Below, in pieces: positions 1-10,299 of a stretch of DNA of 64,000 nt. Under the pieces are notes generated by a model. It made no database searches. It had not been told where the DNA came from and worked only from the letters and a program-made list of their open reading frames with translations. How positions within the stretch are numbered: the stretch's first letter is position 1; each line of letters begins with the position of its first letter. Made by a program: the position numbers and the translations under genes. This DNA comes from Pammene aurita (lineage: Eukaryota > Arthropoda > Insecta > Lepidoptera > Tortricidae): assembly GCA_947086415.1 (NCBI GenBank), contig OX352304.1, positions 23,204,123-23,268,122 on the forward strand, given 5' to 3'.

Positions 1-274
1 GTTTGCTAATTGATGAGTGACATAATAATAACAATGCTGCAGCACTTGTAGTAAGAGATCCACGCAACAAGAGCATAGTTAACGTACAAAGGGTTTATAA
101 TAAATGAACAACGATTTTAGGTGAACGCTGGTAGCCTGTACCACTGAGTTTTCCGGAACTTAAATATGTAAGAAATATGTATAAATTTATTTTTACCAGT
201 CGGTTTTCAGTTAATGAAAACAGAGTCAGGGAACCGGACCTAATCCCAATAAGGCCTAGTTTCTCCTACTCATA

Positions 275-361
275 CCAAATTTCAGTTTTCTAGTACTAAC
301 CATCAGATAGACGGACATCGCGAAACTATAAGGGTTCCTAGTCGACAACGGAACCTTAAAA
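275..361 (+). repeat. GGTTCCG-family repeat, 3' remnant
   Basis: The stretch has the 3' hallmarks of an interspersed family seen several times in this window: ATACCAAATTTCAG, then a GACGGACA tract, then CTATAAGGGTTCCTAG and ACGGAACC. Full copies are at 931-1513 and 61151-61972. It is a diverged fragment with no coding potential. Confidence 0.6.
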
Positions 362-611
362 AGCCGGGACAAGTAGGTTCGTAGATACCTAATAAGTTTA
401 CCTATGTATGAAGGCTTATTAAGTAGGTAATTAGTCGTTTTGTACTGTCAAGTCCCGTGACATCAACAATTCTATTGAGATGTCGCTTGATGAAGATTTA
501 CTTGTTACTCTATGCAATGTAATTGAAATATACAGTATCTACACTATCTACAACTGCATCCGTTTCTAGTTGTATTCATATTTTTACACAACATTTTAAA
601 AGGACTAGTTT

Positions 612-885
612 GAGCTCGTCCTCTAATAGTAGATTGTACACCAAGGGGATAAAGCACTGTTTTATGTCACGGGCGCAATATTGAATCCTGAACGTAACGA
701 AGGACTCCAGATTTTAATCCCGAGCGTAGCGAGGGGTTTATGAGTTAATTCCCGAGCGAAGCGAGGGAATTAAGACTGAGTCCTGAGTGCAGTGAGGGGT
801 TCAAGCGCGCCCGTGACAAAAACAGCTTTATCCCCGAGGAGTATACTCTACTTTTCTCACCTCTTGCGAGACAATAAAATAGCTA
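612..885. repeat. Foldback repeat with palindromic modules, copy 1
   Basis: The outer arms are imperfect inverted repeats: AGTAGATTGTACACC with GGGGATAAAGC on the left, and GCTTTATCCCC with a diverged TACTCTACTTTTC on the right. Between them lie four degenerate 22-26-bp modules of the form TCCCGAGCGNAGCGAGGG, each close to self-complementary. Related copies are at 1921-2146 and 38204-38312. There is no open frame. It is probably a non-autonomous mobile repeat. Confidence 0.6.
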
Positions 886-930
886 AGGCTACTAGAAACG
901 GATTTTTATTAAAGTAAATCAAAAGTAAAA

Positions 931-1513
931 ACCGGCCAAGTGCGTGTCGGACCACACATAGGAGGGTTCCGTACCTTCAATGGAACCAAACTAATACCAA
1001 AAGGTCGTATCTGGTGCCTATGGTTTTTTGGAGATAACTCAAAAATAGCTAAACCGATAATGTTCAAAACAATTTGCGTAGAAAGTATATGATAAGACGC
1101 ATCTCCTCAATTTTTTTAATATTTTTGGAGTTACGGTTCAAAAGTTACAGGGGGGGGGCACAATTTTTCTGACTTTCGAAGCGATTATTTCAGAAAATAT
1201 TCACTTAATCACAAAATGGTCAAAGAAACCTCAATGTTATTTTTAAAGACCTATCATTGATGTGTCACATGTTGATATTTAGTCAAAAAAAATAGTTACA
1301 TGTATGGAGCGCCCCCCCCCCTATTTTTTTTTTTCAAATCTACATAACTAAGTAGCGGCATACAAAATACACCTTATGTGTAAATTTTATTCAGATACGT
1401 CGTATAGTTTCCGAGTAAAATGGCTGTGACATACGGATGGACAGACATACAGACAGACATGACGAATCCATAAGGGTTCCGTTTTTTGCCATTTGGCTAC
1501 GGAACCCTAAAAA
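931..1513 (+). mobile_element. GGTTCCG-family interspersed repeat, full length
   Basis: It begins ACCGGCCAAGTGCG and ends with GGTTCCGTTTTTTGCC followed by CTACGGAACCCTAAAAA, the two ends that define the family. The interior carries a run of G near 1150, a run of C near 1310-1321 and a CAGACAGACA tract near 1450. No transposase frame is present, so it is non-autonomous. I recognise the termini from lepidopteran genomes but cannot assign a superfamily. Confidence 0.75.
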
Positions 1514-1680
1514 TTTATTCTTGATACATTAGTCCATTTTATTCAAATTTTATCTTCAATTTTTATAGAACCTGCAGTTTTACTCCGTATACTGCAGCGT
1601 CTTATGACACTCGCGGCATTTGTTTTAGGTATTTAAAAAAGGTGGCCAGCACGATTTTCCGAATAAATTCGATTTTCAAA

Positions 1681-1742
1681 TCAGTTCGACGCGGCGGCGC
1701 GGGCCCCGGCTGGCGTCGCGGGGCTGTGCACCGTGCGGACTT
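1681..1742. other. GC-rich island, unexplained
   Basis: About 60 bases of very high GC sit in AT-rich spacer. Several frames are open across it. On the minus strand a CACAG could act as a splice acceptor in the phase needed after the exon ending at 7149, but the peptide would end after about 14 residues and does not resemble the C-terminus of an acetyltransferase. I do not call it an exon. Confidence 0.3.
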
Positions 1743-1920
1743 TACCAAATTAGACTTTAAGCACATAACAATAAGAACTATGGGAAGTGAAATCACATTA
1801 TTAACCAGCGGGTTATAATGAGATTTAGTACAACATTATAACCCGGCTAAAGCCAAGGGCTATAATGATTTGCTTTCGGTGAGGTTCGGTTGCATGATAT
1901 ATAATTTGGCATTGTCGAGC

Positions 1921-2146
1921 AGGTGGTGTGAAAATAGTAGATTGTGTAACAAGGGAGCAAAATGAAATATTTACGGCGAGGGCGTATATTGATTCCCAAA
2001 CGAAGCGATGGAGTCTATAATAGAATCCCGATCGTAGCGAGGGATTCTAAAGTAGACTCCTGAGCATAGTGAGGGATTCAAGTGTTAACGCCCAAGTTGA
2101 AAATAGTTTTGCTCCTATGTGACACATACTGCTTTTCACACCACCT
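1921..2146. mobile_element. TIR foldback repeat with palindromic modules, copy 2
   Basis: The element starts AGGTGGTGTGAAAA and ends with the complement TTTTCACACCACCT; GGGAGCAAAA and TTTTGCTCC pair further in. Three degenerate modules like ATCCCGATCGTAGCGAGGGA occupy the middle. The same modules occur at 612-885, so these are copies of one structured repeat family. A lone terminus, AGGTGGTGTGAAAA, recurs at 2351. Confidence 0.7.
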
Positions 2147-2379
2147 TAGGGGAAAATATTTTTTTTATTGTTGAATCATATTTATTTTAACTTATATGTG
2201 CTTAGTGTGCTTCTTGATTATAATGAATCTATTAATTTAATAAGAAATTTGATTGTGATGACGGACTGGCTGAAAAAAAACGAATGTCCTAGAACAGAAA
2301 AGTGCCACTTTGTTCCCTCCTAGCAGGGAAGAAAAAGCCCGTATACTACTAGGTGGTGTGAAAAACATATTATAATGCC

Positions 2380-2474
2380 AGGTGGGGTAAGTAGAACCCC
2401 CGGATAAGAGGAACACGTGTGTGGATTTTCCATACTGTTTCCTTTTCCCGGGACAAAATAAACTTACCCCACCC
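2380..2474. mobile_element. Short MITE with GGTGGGGTAAGT ends
   Basis: The left end AGGTGGGGTAAGT and right end ACTTACCCCACCC are inverted repeats bounding 95 bases with no coding potential. Confidence 0.55.
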
Positions 2475-4745
2475 GACCTTATACACCGTGTTTTTTTGTT
2501 TTCCTTTTGCAGGGGAGCATTTCTGAGCTTAAATTAAGTATATTTACCAAAGACACCATAGTATCATAACTAGCTCCAGTTCTGAGATAATCAATAGTTA
2601 ATCTTTATCTTTCTGAATCCGTTAACCTACATTAAATTATTTTTGTACTCTGAGACACCGCAATAAAAGATGCACATGTGTGGTGTGTTACGTCAATAAA
2701 ATATGATTCCTTTGTATCTCGGAGTATTGTAATTATATTGTAAAGTTCAAAATAACATTGACACGTCATAATTTTCAATGAAAGTTTCCGCGATCGAGTT
2801 TTTCGACCGTGGCGAGAGGTCTAGCTGTCATAATCGACCAATCATGTTTAATCATTTTTTTTGGTTAGTGGATTTTGACAGCTGCTGTCAAAAAGACGTC
2901 TCGTCACGGTGCTGCCATCTATTGAAAATCCCGATCGTGGAAACCCTCAGTTTGGTTGAGTTTATTATAACACCCTAATATCCTAGTTACATTAGTGACC
3001 GATATTACAATTACTAGATGGAAAAAAAAATTAAACGAACTTTTAAAAACTAATTATGCCAATTCGTCTCCTTAATCGTACCATTATGCTGAAATTAACG
3101 GAAAAAGTACACGGTGTATATGTATATAAATTTGGTATTTTTGGGAGAGACGCTGAAATGTAGTTTGAATAAAAAATACTGTGCGTACCTAAATTACTGA
3201 ATGCTTGTTTGTCGGAACAAGACCTTTGTTATATAATAGTGGTGTTAATTAATATTTAATTGTATATTCTTTCAATCAACTTTTTGTAGCGGAAACGGTA
3301 CCTAACAAAGTAGAAACTCTATACTCGTATAGACAATATTGTTTTAACGATTTTATGGATGGAATGTACTTAGGTATACCTGTTAGTTTATTCAAAGCAT
3401 TAGGTATTGCGAAACATGTTTTTTTTTAAATTTAATTTCGTACCTAATTAGTATATCAATTAAGAACCAGTTATACGTCAATTTCTGACCTTTAATATAT
3501 GACAGATTATCTATTGTTTACATTAAAATAATCGTGTTCAAAACTCGTCTTCTAAAAACCATAAAAACTTAAGGGCATCCAAAAATCAATTTAAAATTTT
3601 TGCGCACAGTTAACAAGGAAGTTTTTCAAGGTAATATGACTATCTATATAGCGTTAATAAAAATTACAATTAAAAATTTTCTAGGCATCAAAATGTAAGA
3701 AATTGCGCAAAGCAAGGCCGGACCGAAAGGAGCAAGATATGTTATGAAACTTATGAATATACTGCCGATTCGGCGTATGGGCTATTCTTAGTAGTCTTTA
3801 CCACTACATCAAACTTAACATATAATAAGAGTAAAGCCTTCTACCAGTTGTTCCGCTTTATTTAATCTCTCTGCCGTTGACAAACAAATTATAAAAGGTA
3901 CTAAGAATGACAATCCGTTAGTTGAAAGGTTTTTAATAACTCATGTTGAGATAGTTTTTTTTTAATGAAATGACACTGAGAATAGGCCAGTCGGTGCAGG
4001 CGCTTCGTGAATGGAGTTTCGTGTCCTTTGGTTGGGTTAAGTTTAAGGTTACGTTGTTAGTTTGTTACATTGAGAATTTACGATTCAATATTTTTACGAT
4101 TCAATGTAGGTATATTTATTACGATATTATTCACGTTACACGTCACGTTATTGTCCTTCGCGGCTTGCTTGCTTGTTGTGATATTCTTTCCCTGACGGAG
4201 AGTTTTGTGAATTTAGGGTGAGAGGTTGATTGTTTGTTAGTTTTTGTTTGTACACTTTTTGCATACAAGTTACTTTTTATCTCCAAAATGGCTTGTCCGA
4301 TTGTGTAGCGGTTTTCGATAAAGATTAAGGTGACAACCCGCGATGAGAGACAGTTCTTATGTTTTAACTCGGTAGGTGGCGCTGTTGTAATTTTGCGGAG
4401 GAGTTTTAAAATTATTAGGTAACTTGGTTTTGAATTATTTGTTAGCATATAGTAGATATTATATATTGTAAGAATAGATAGAGAGGAGGAGTGGGCATAA
4501 TATAATGCCAGAACCGGTCAACAGTGAGTGTGAACTGGTATCATCACGGACTAGGTGGGTATCATTAACGGCAAAAAAATCTTATGCAGTTTTTCCTGTT
4601 AAGCACTCTATGCATTGTGTATTGTTGTTATGGTTGGCGATGCATTATTATTACTTACTTGCTTTACTTTACTTACTAAATTCACTTAATTAATGAGTTA
4701 TTATACAAATTGATAAGAATGGTCGAGTTGTAATAATATGGCAGG
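2475..4745. other. Spacer without supported gene
   Basis: AT-rich DNA with only short, non-conserved open frames (the longest about 100 codons). No splice-consistent exon, TIR pair or RNA gene was found. Confidence 0.6.
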
Positions 4746-5078
4746 ATATATAATAGGGTGATTCATATAAGAACAAAAAAAAAAAAAAATTTTTTTTTTT
4801 CACTCTCAACCTCTTAAACTGATCTATCCTATTAGAAAACCTCCCAATTTTTTTTATTTTTTTTTTGATCAATGTTTACAGGTCGCTACCGAAGTTTGAA
4901 ATTTTAAAAATTAAACAAAAGAAATGAACTTTTCTAATGAACGTTTATTAATATCAAAACATTTTTAGAATGAAAAAAACTACTTAAAAAGAATCATCAA
5001 AACTTGCCATTTACATACAAAGTAGAAAACAATTATTTTTATACAAAATTTGACTTATTTACATTGGGGTTTTTCTGT

Positions 5079-5228
5079 CTATAATTCTTGACTAGCAATA
5101 TTAAGTACTGCTTTTGTTCCTCGTCATTTGTGTGCAATTTATTGTATTGCTCCATCAAAGCCACACCCCGTTCAGCTATATCGTTGACAACTCTCATATT
5201 TTGCACAATTTCTCTAGCTGACTTGTAA
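5079..5228 (-). pseudogene. C-terminal fragment of the same orphan transposase
   Basis: Just beyond the deletion point, in another frame, about 49 codons read through SAREIVQNMRVVNDIAERG and MEQYNKLHTNDEEQK to TAG at 5079. RVVNDIAERGVAL with a following DEEQK is, from memory, the usual C-terminus of the protein family whose N-terminus lies at 5194-6162. An internal deletion therefore joined N- and C-terminal coding parts out of frame. Confidence 0.65.
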
Positions 5229-6162
5229 CTTGCACAGTAAGAGCAGTTTGTGGTTGAAAATCTGCTTTCAAAGACTCCGCAATCTGCTTTCTAATATTAA
5301 TCCTGTGGCGACGAATAGATGAAAAACTCACATTATATTCGGATACATCACAGCCTAGACTTTTGAGCGTAGATGCTAAAACGACAGTTGCCTTTCGGTC
5401 ACTTAACTGGGCAACATCAAGAGTAGTAGCTAAATTGGAATCAAGGATTGCTTTTCGACCTTGTTTCCGTGGCTGCGATAAATGTTGACTCGAAGAGGGT
5501 CCTGCCTGAGGAGATTCATTATACATTTGACCTGTCTCGCTATCACTATTTTCCTCTGCAGAAGAACTAGCTGAAGACGATACTAAATCACATTTCTCAG
5601 TTAGTCTTTTTATTCCTTCCCTTTCTTTTTCTTTCATTTTTTCTAACTTAGACTCTTTTTCAAATTGCTTATCCAGTTTTCTTGCATGATGCTTATCGAT
5701 GTTCCCAATTCGACCAAAACGGCTCTTTTCTCTTTGGCTTAAAAGAAACTGCTTATCTTCTTCAATCGTCATCATATTCAAAGCATCAAAATGAGCAATA
5801 TCAAATAAAATATCTAAATTTGATTGCCATTTATTTTCTTTTTCTTTGATAGCTGATGAACGTTTTGCTTTGTTGTGTTCGTTTTTCTTTAATTTTAGCC
5901 ATTCATTAAAATATTTTAGTATTTTTGTTATAATATGCTGCTTTTCTTTGGTAGGAATACTTGCCTTTTGCCACAAAGCCATCAAATCATCAGCCGTTAA
6001 AGAAGCAGCTTCTCTATTTACCTTTTTTATCACATTTTTGTAATAGAAAAATAAACACATTACTTCTTTCACTGTAGGTAATTTAGTTTGCACCAATTCC
6101 GAACATGTTTGTCCAACTAACCATATTTCCGTTTTTTTTCGTGTTTTTATACATGAAGACAT
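5194..6162 (-). pseudogene. N-terminal part of orphan transposase-like protein
   Basis: A 322-codon frame starts at ATG 6162. Residues about 30-130 hold a helical region followed by the block LFDIAHFDALN and EEDKQFLLSQRE. A Lys/Glu-rich coiled region, an acidic Ser-rich linker (about 195-230) and a conserved block RKQGRKAILDSN...SSIRRHRINIRKQ follow. From memory, this N-terminal arrangement recurs in many uncharacterised arthropod proteins, where the frame continues after LTVH into a larger domain containing DTTASNTG. Here it breaks exactly there (LTVQ, then 11 unrelated residues and a stop). I infer an internal deletion of the presumed catalytic core. The location inside TIRs with an 8-bp target duplication supports a transposase origin. 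The remaining protein could at most bind DNA. Confidence 0.7.
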
Positions 6163-6917
6163 TATGGGAAAAACAATACCAACAACAAATTAATAAACCG
6201 TAAGTGAATAATAAGCATACACCAATTGCAACTGCTTTAGTTTGTTGTGAAGATTAGGGTAGTTAACTGTTTGCGTTAAACCACTATGTGGGTATATCAA
6301 CTGTGATGAACTACCAGTAACACTATAGTAACACCTTAATACGATCTTTTTTGTGTTAGTTGTTGAATATTCTCGTACAATATTTTAGAAATACTCGACC
6401 AAATATGAATCTCATTAAATGCGTTATTGCAGATATTTTATTAACTTTGACAGTTGGTAGCGACCTCTAAATGTTAATCAAAAAATCTCAAATTAATTAC
6501 TAATTATTATTTTATTGAATAGAATGATATTAGGGGTTGAGAGTTAAAAAAATCTAAAGTAGATTTTTTTGAATCACCCTAATATATAATGTTGGATAAT
6601 AGATTTATGTAGGAGTAATTTTACTCTTTCATGTTCGAAAAAAAAAGCTCCAGGGCTACACAGTTTAGGTATGACAACAGACAATTAACATAAATAAAAG
6701 AGAATCTAAGGTTTACATTCCTACGACTTATCGTATTTAGGCTACTTCTCTCAGCAGTAGTTTACACGCATGTTACGTAAAATATTAGCAAGCACTATTC
6801 AGAAAGATTCGTTTTATGTACGAAATTATCATCGAAACCGACGAGTATGAATGAAGACTCTCATGAAACTGGAGATTGCGCTAGTGTGTTTCAGTAGTGT
6901 AGTGTAGTGTAGTGTGT

Positions 6918-7072
6918 GGCAAAATCCGGGTGAAAAAAGCTTTATGTCCACGCAATAAGAGGTAACAAGGCACGGTTCGGCTCGGATCGGCTCGGCCGAC
7001 GCCTGCCGACGCATCGACGCCTTTTTCGCTCCTATTGCGTAGACATAAACCTTTTGTCCACCGGATTTTGCC
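6918..7072. mobile_element. 155-bp MITE with GGCAAAATCCGG ends
   Basis: The left arm GGCAAAATCCGG...TTTATGTCCACGCAATA and the right arm TATTGCGTAGACATAAA...CCGGATTTTGCC are inverted repeats of about 45 bp. A GC-rich core (GGCTCGGATCGGCTCGGCC) lies between. An AGTGT microsatellite (about 6895-6917) abuts it on the left. Confidence 0.7.
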
Positions 7073-7090
7073 AAATCCGCGTCGACAAAT

Positions 7091-7109
7091 GGGGGGGGGG
7101 GGGGGGGGG
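7091..7109 (+). repeat. Tract of 19 consecutive G
   Basis: An uninterrupted run of 19 G lies 38 bases beyond the splice donor at 7148, inside the intron on the gene's strand, where it reads as C19. Its length is likely unstable. Confidence 0.9.
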
Positions 7110-7148
7110 AACCCTAACTCGCGTTATTATGAATAGCTGAACACTTAC

Positions 7149-7354
7149 TCAGTCTCCTCGCACAGTATCCTCATGAGCCCCTGCCCCCGCCAGGCTGAGT
7201 GCGTGGACGCCACCCGGAGCTCCACCACCTTGTGGCAGTCTGCGGGCACCTTGTCCCAGATCCTCGCCTCGCGGTCCAGGTGCCCCAGCACCTTGAGGAT
7301 CCGCCGGAACTTCGGGTCCGGGCAGTCTTCGGATTTGTCCGTGTAGTCTACTTC
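7149..7354 (-). CDS. AANAT: Arylalkylamine N-acetyltransferase-like, exon 4 (acetyl-CoA loop)
   Basis: This is the most diagnostic exon of the host gene. The acceptor TCCCACAG precedes 7354 and the donor GTAAGT follows 7149; the 206 nt enter in phase 0 and leave with 2 nt over. Residues 136-203 of the joined protein include VVELRVASTHSAWRGQGLM, the beta-strand and pyrophosphate-binding loop (R191-G-Q-G194) of GNAT motif A, which binds acetyl-CoA. Insect enzymes of this family acetylate dopamine, serotonin and related amines, serving cuticle sclerotisation, amine inactivation and melatonin formation. Motif B and the catalytic serines known from Drosophila Dat should be in a further exon, not found in 1-7148 and probably left of the window. 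A paralogous AANAT-like acetyltransferase is equally possible. Confidence 0.85.
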
Positions 7355-7415
7355 CTGTGGGATTAATAAATTGTAACGTGTTCATTAATATGGCATCGGC
7401 GATCCGTGTTCAAAA

Positions 7416-7700
7416 CGCTCCCTTGGTAAAATAACGCAGCGTCTGTAATGGAATCCTATGCAGTCGTATGGCAAATATAATACAATACAATCGTTCTTTA
7501 TAACAAGACACCAATTGCTGGACCCATTGGAATACATCATTTTCAAGGGTGAACAAGTCCACTGGATTGCCCTGATATTTTGTGAGTGGGCACTCGCTGA
7601 TAATGTGGTCCATGTCCTGCAATGCCGCTCCACACACGCATGCCGATGACTCCCGCCAGCCAGTCCTATGCATATGCTGCGTTATTTTACCAAGGGTACG
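7416..7700. mobile_element. 285-bp TIR element carrying a LINE-like fragment
   Basis: The ends are inverted repeats CCCTTGGTAAAATAACGCAGC and its complement; the right end reads CGTACCCTTGG outward-in and the left CGCTCCCTTGG. A 4-bp repeat AAAA flanks it (7412-7415, 7701-7704), though this is weak because it is homopolymeric. Almost the same terminus bounds the 873-bp element at 49071-49943. The interior is a captured coding-like segment on the minus strand. Confidence 0.65.
7440..7673 (-). pseudogene. LINE ORF2 C-terminal fragment (Cys/His motif)
   Basis: The minus-strand translation includes RESSACVCGAALQDMDHII followed by SECPL. The spacing C-x-C...H-x4-C matches the zinc-knuckle-like C-terminus of many insect LINE ORF2 proteins. 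It is a short relic bounded by the TIRs of the element at 7416-7700, so it looks captured rather than independently inserted. The clade cannot be assigned from so little. Confidence 0.5.
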
Positions 7701-8597
7701 AAAATTACAATATTATTTTAAACGTTCTTGAAAGGCGTCACGATCCCTGAGCGCTAGGGCTCTGCAAAAAACCCTGTGGATTTTCATATATTCAAGACAT
7801 AACACCGCGCGTAGTAGGTACTTACACGATTAGATTTTTTGTAAGTATAAATATGTATATACACGTGTAAATGACAGAGCATACGAGTATATAGCTTTTT
7901 TGTATAAATATAAGTAATTTGAATCTTTTGGGTTTGGGATCTGTGGATGTTTAGTCTCCGATATATAGGTCGGTTTTAAACTTTGCCATAGGCGGCAAAT
8001 TAACTGTCACGATATTCTAGTGAGTACACATGTATGGTTTCATTCTATGAGATACATGCGTCCACAGTGACCATAAGTACTGGAAGCATGTTGTAGGTAG
8101 GTGCACAACACTTTGATCTATGTAGTTTCAAAAGAAATCAAAATTAACCATTACAATTTAGCGACAACAAGTGCACGTATTAATTACATGTTTATGTCAT
8201 TAAGTGATTCATGCCGTGATTTATATGAGCAGTAGACCGGACCGACTGGTGGAGCGGAACAGCCCTTCCTTTTGGTCCTTGAACCTTTCCTGGTATTCGC
8301 TCTACTAAACTTGAAAGGAATTTTCCTGGGCATATGATCGATAATCTCATAAATACCTACCTTTTATCTTTGCAGTATATTAGACCAAATTACTCCATTT
8401 TTCTGATGCTGTTTGGAGGCTAAACTACTCAACCGATTTTTGTATAGTCAGATGAAGTAAGTGAAACATTGTTTTAAACCCGAGAAAGAGAAACAGTAGA
8501 CACAGAAAATTCCATGAAAGTGTTTCATTTAACTCAATGTTTTTCTTTTTCCGCGTGATCTTATCAAGAAAGTAGTCTTAGTATTTAAGGAAAACTT

Positions 8598-8786
8598 TTA
8601 AGGGCAATGTGGCTAATTTCGTCATAAGGACTATTCTGTCCATTAGCATTTTTCTCGACCAACGAACAAAATTGATAATTTTATCGACAAAGGAGATTGC
8701 TTTTAGTTTCAGCCAATAAAATAAAAATACGATTAAAAATCAAAGAAATATACGCTCATGGACGGAATATGCCACATTGACCTTAA
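8598..8786. mobile_element. MITE with TTAA-flanked GGNCAATGTGGC ends
   Basis: TTAAGGGCAATGTGGC at the left and GCCACATTGACCTTAA at the right are inverted. The arms continue imperfectly for about 45 bp (CTGTCCATTAGC against GCTCATGGACGG). TTAA at both ends would fit a piggyBac-type target site. The element is non-coding. Confidence 0.55.
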
Positions 8787-8795
8787 GTCCTTAAA

Positions 8796-9827
8796 ATTGG
8801 AGGGTCCGCATCCTACGATGCCAACGGTGAAGCTGCAGACAAAGCTAAGTAAGTAACATGACAAAATAAGCATAAAACATGCTCCTAAGAATCAGATCTA
8901 CCCATTAATTGCATATCGAACACAATAATTATTAATTGCTTCGTTATTTTCCATTGTTCCGAGTATATGCATCGGGCGATCATTAATTGTTCTATTCTAA
9001 GTAGCCTTAAACACAGGTTTCTCATCAATTAGTATTGGTTTATGTAAATAAATGCAAGCAAATAGTGCAACAAACAAGATGAATATGTATGTGTTTTTAT
9101 TAATTTATACCTACCTAAATAATGTACGAACAGATTACAGAGGATCACCGCAGGAAATGCATCAACCTAATTAGTCCGATATTGGGGATGTTGAATTAAG
9201 TATAAAATTTAGTTGATAGGATTCAAAACGTTCAATTCAAATATCCAAATAAAGTGAAAATCTAAAATTTCTATTGAAATGAATCTGGCCTCGGACACCG
9301 GAGGGTTTGGTCACTTTTTCTGAAGTATATGACATCTATTTTCAGTCTATTGAAATGGTTCAAAAAAAAGATCAGGCTTCAAAAGGCCGTGCCAGGATAA
9401 GCTAAGTGATTCTGCGCCCCTCGAGTTTTGCATCGTATTTTTTAGTGATGGTGTGGCTCTACATTAGTAATTAATGTGCAAAACTTGAGGACCCTAAACT
9501 TTGTAGATTTGTTTTTAAAAAATGGAATATAATTTTTCTTGGATATTTTTTTTTCTAGCCAACCGATTTTAGCGTGCTTTACATATACTGTACATTAACT
9601 AAAGATGCTTGATTATGACATAAACATTGACTAGTATATCAGCGTATTGGTGTAAACTGTCATGCTTATGTATGTAAAATAAATACAATACAATACAATA
9701 AATTATGTTTTCATTATGTCATAGAAAAAGAAATGCTGTCTGAACTTTTCAGATTTTTTAAAACTTACTTTCACGTTAGAGACCGCTCCAATTTTTTCAG
9801 CAGTAATACACCCATAAACGACCTGTT
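8796..9827. other. Spacer without supported gene
   Basis: AT-rich intronic DNA (intron 3 of the host gene). An ATACA microsatellite near 9685-9703 ends a sequence resembling a LINE poly-repeat tail. Nothing else is supported. Confidence 0.5.
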
Positions 9828-10299
9828 ATACACCGTGGGCTGGAATAACCTGACAGATCTTAACCACGAATTTCTAAGACCAAAAGAAGGAAAAAATATT
9901 ATGTGACTTTAGGTCAATTTCGCCAAAAAAAAAAATTTTTTTTTCGTTTTTTTTTCCATTTTTTGAATGTTTATTGCACATGAAAAGCAAATGTTATTAA
10001 TAAAATTATCGCCTAAAACAAATTGGTACATTTTTTTGTAAAAATTTAGTTTCTGCAAAGTTTTCCTTGTCACTTTGATATCTGTCAATAAGGACGTGTA
10101 AACTATTTCCAATAGTGGCAACAACGCCATCAGAAAGGCGATTTGTGCTGAGGTATAATAAAAAGTTTTTTTTTTAATTGGTATTAACTCTGAAACTAGG
10201 CGTATTCCAGAAAAGTTTACAGGACATTTTAGTACTTATCTAAATATGATCAGGAATACACTGTTAAAATCTGTCTAGTTATATGGGCCCACGGTGTAT
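9828..10299 (+). mobile_element. 472-bp MITE with ATACACCGTGGGC ends, copy 1
   Basis: ATACACCGTGGGC at the left and GCCCACGGTGTAT at the right are exact inverted repeats. A second, shortened and inverted copy is at 28458-28822. The shared interior includes a block complementary to ATGGCGTTGTTGCCACTATT, readable on the minus strand for about 73 codons here but interrupted in copy 2. I therefore do not call it a gene. Confidence 0.7.

Larger units (their letters stand above)
4754..6581 (-). mobile_element. DNA transposon with orphan transposase family, internally deleted
   Basis: A 1828-bp element starts TAGGGTGATTCA and ends TGAATCACCCTA. The exact 8-bp direct repeat ATATATAA flanks it at 4746-4753 and 6582-6589. 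The termini extend inward as diverged inverted repeats of about 130 bp that share CTCTCAACC and AGGTCGCTACC (4880-4890 and 6456-6466). The minus strand carries one 322-codon frame (5194-6162) followed by a shifted C-terminal fragment (5079-5228). An 8-bp duplication is typical of hAT and P elements, but the protein shows no hAT signature that I recognise, so I leave the superfamily open. Confidence 0.85.

Noticed and set aside
1681..1742. Possible terminal exon of the acetyltransferase gene
   Set aside because: The phase would fit, but the peptide ends after about 14 residues, lacks motif B and the acceptor has no pyrimidine tract.
9909..10130. A 73-codon minus frame partly shared with 28600-28720
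   Set aside because: Similarity is explained by copies of one MITE, and the second copy is interrupted by a stop.
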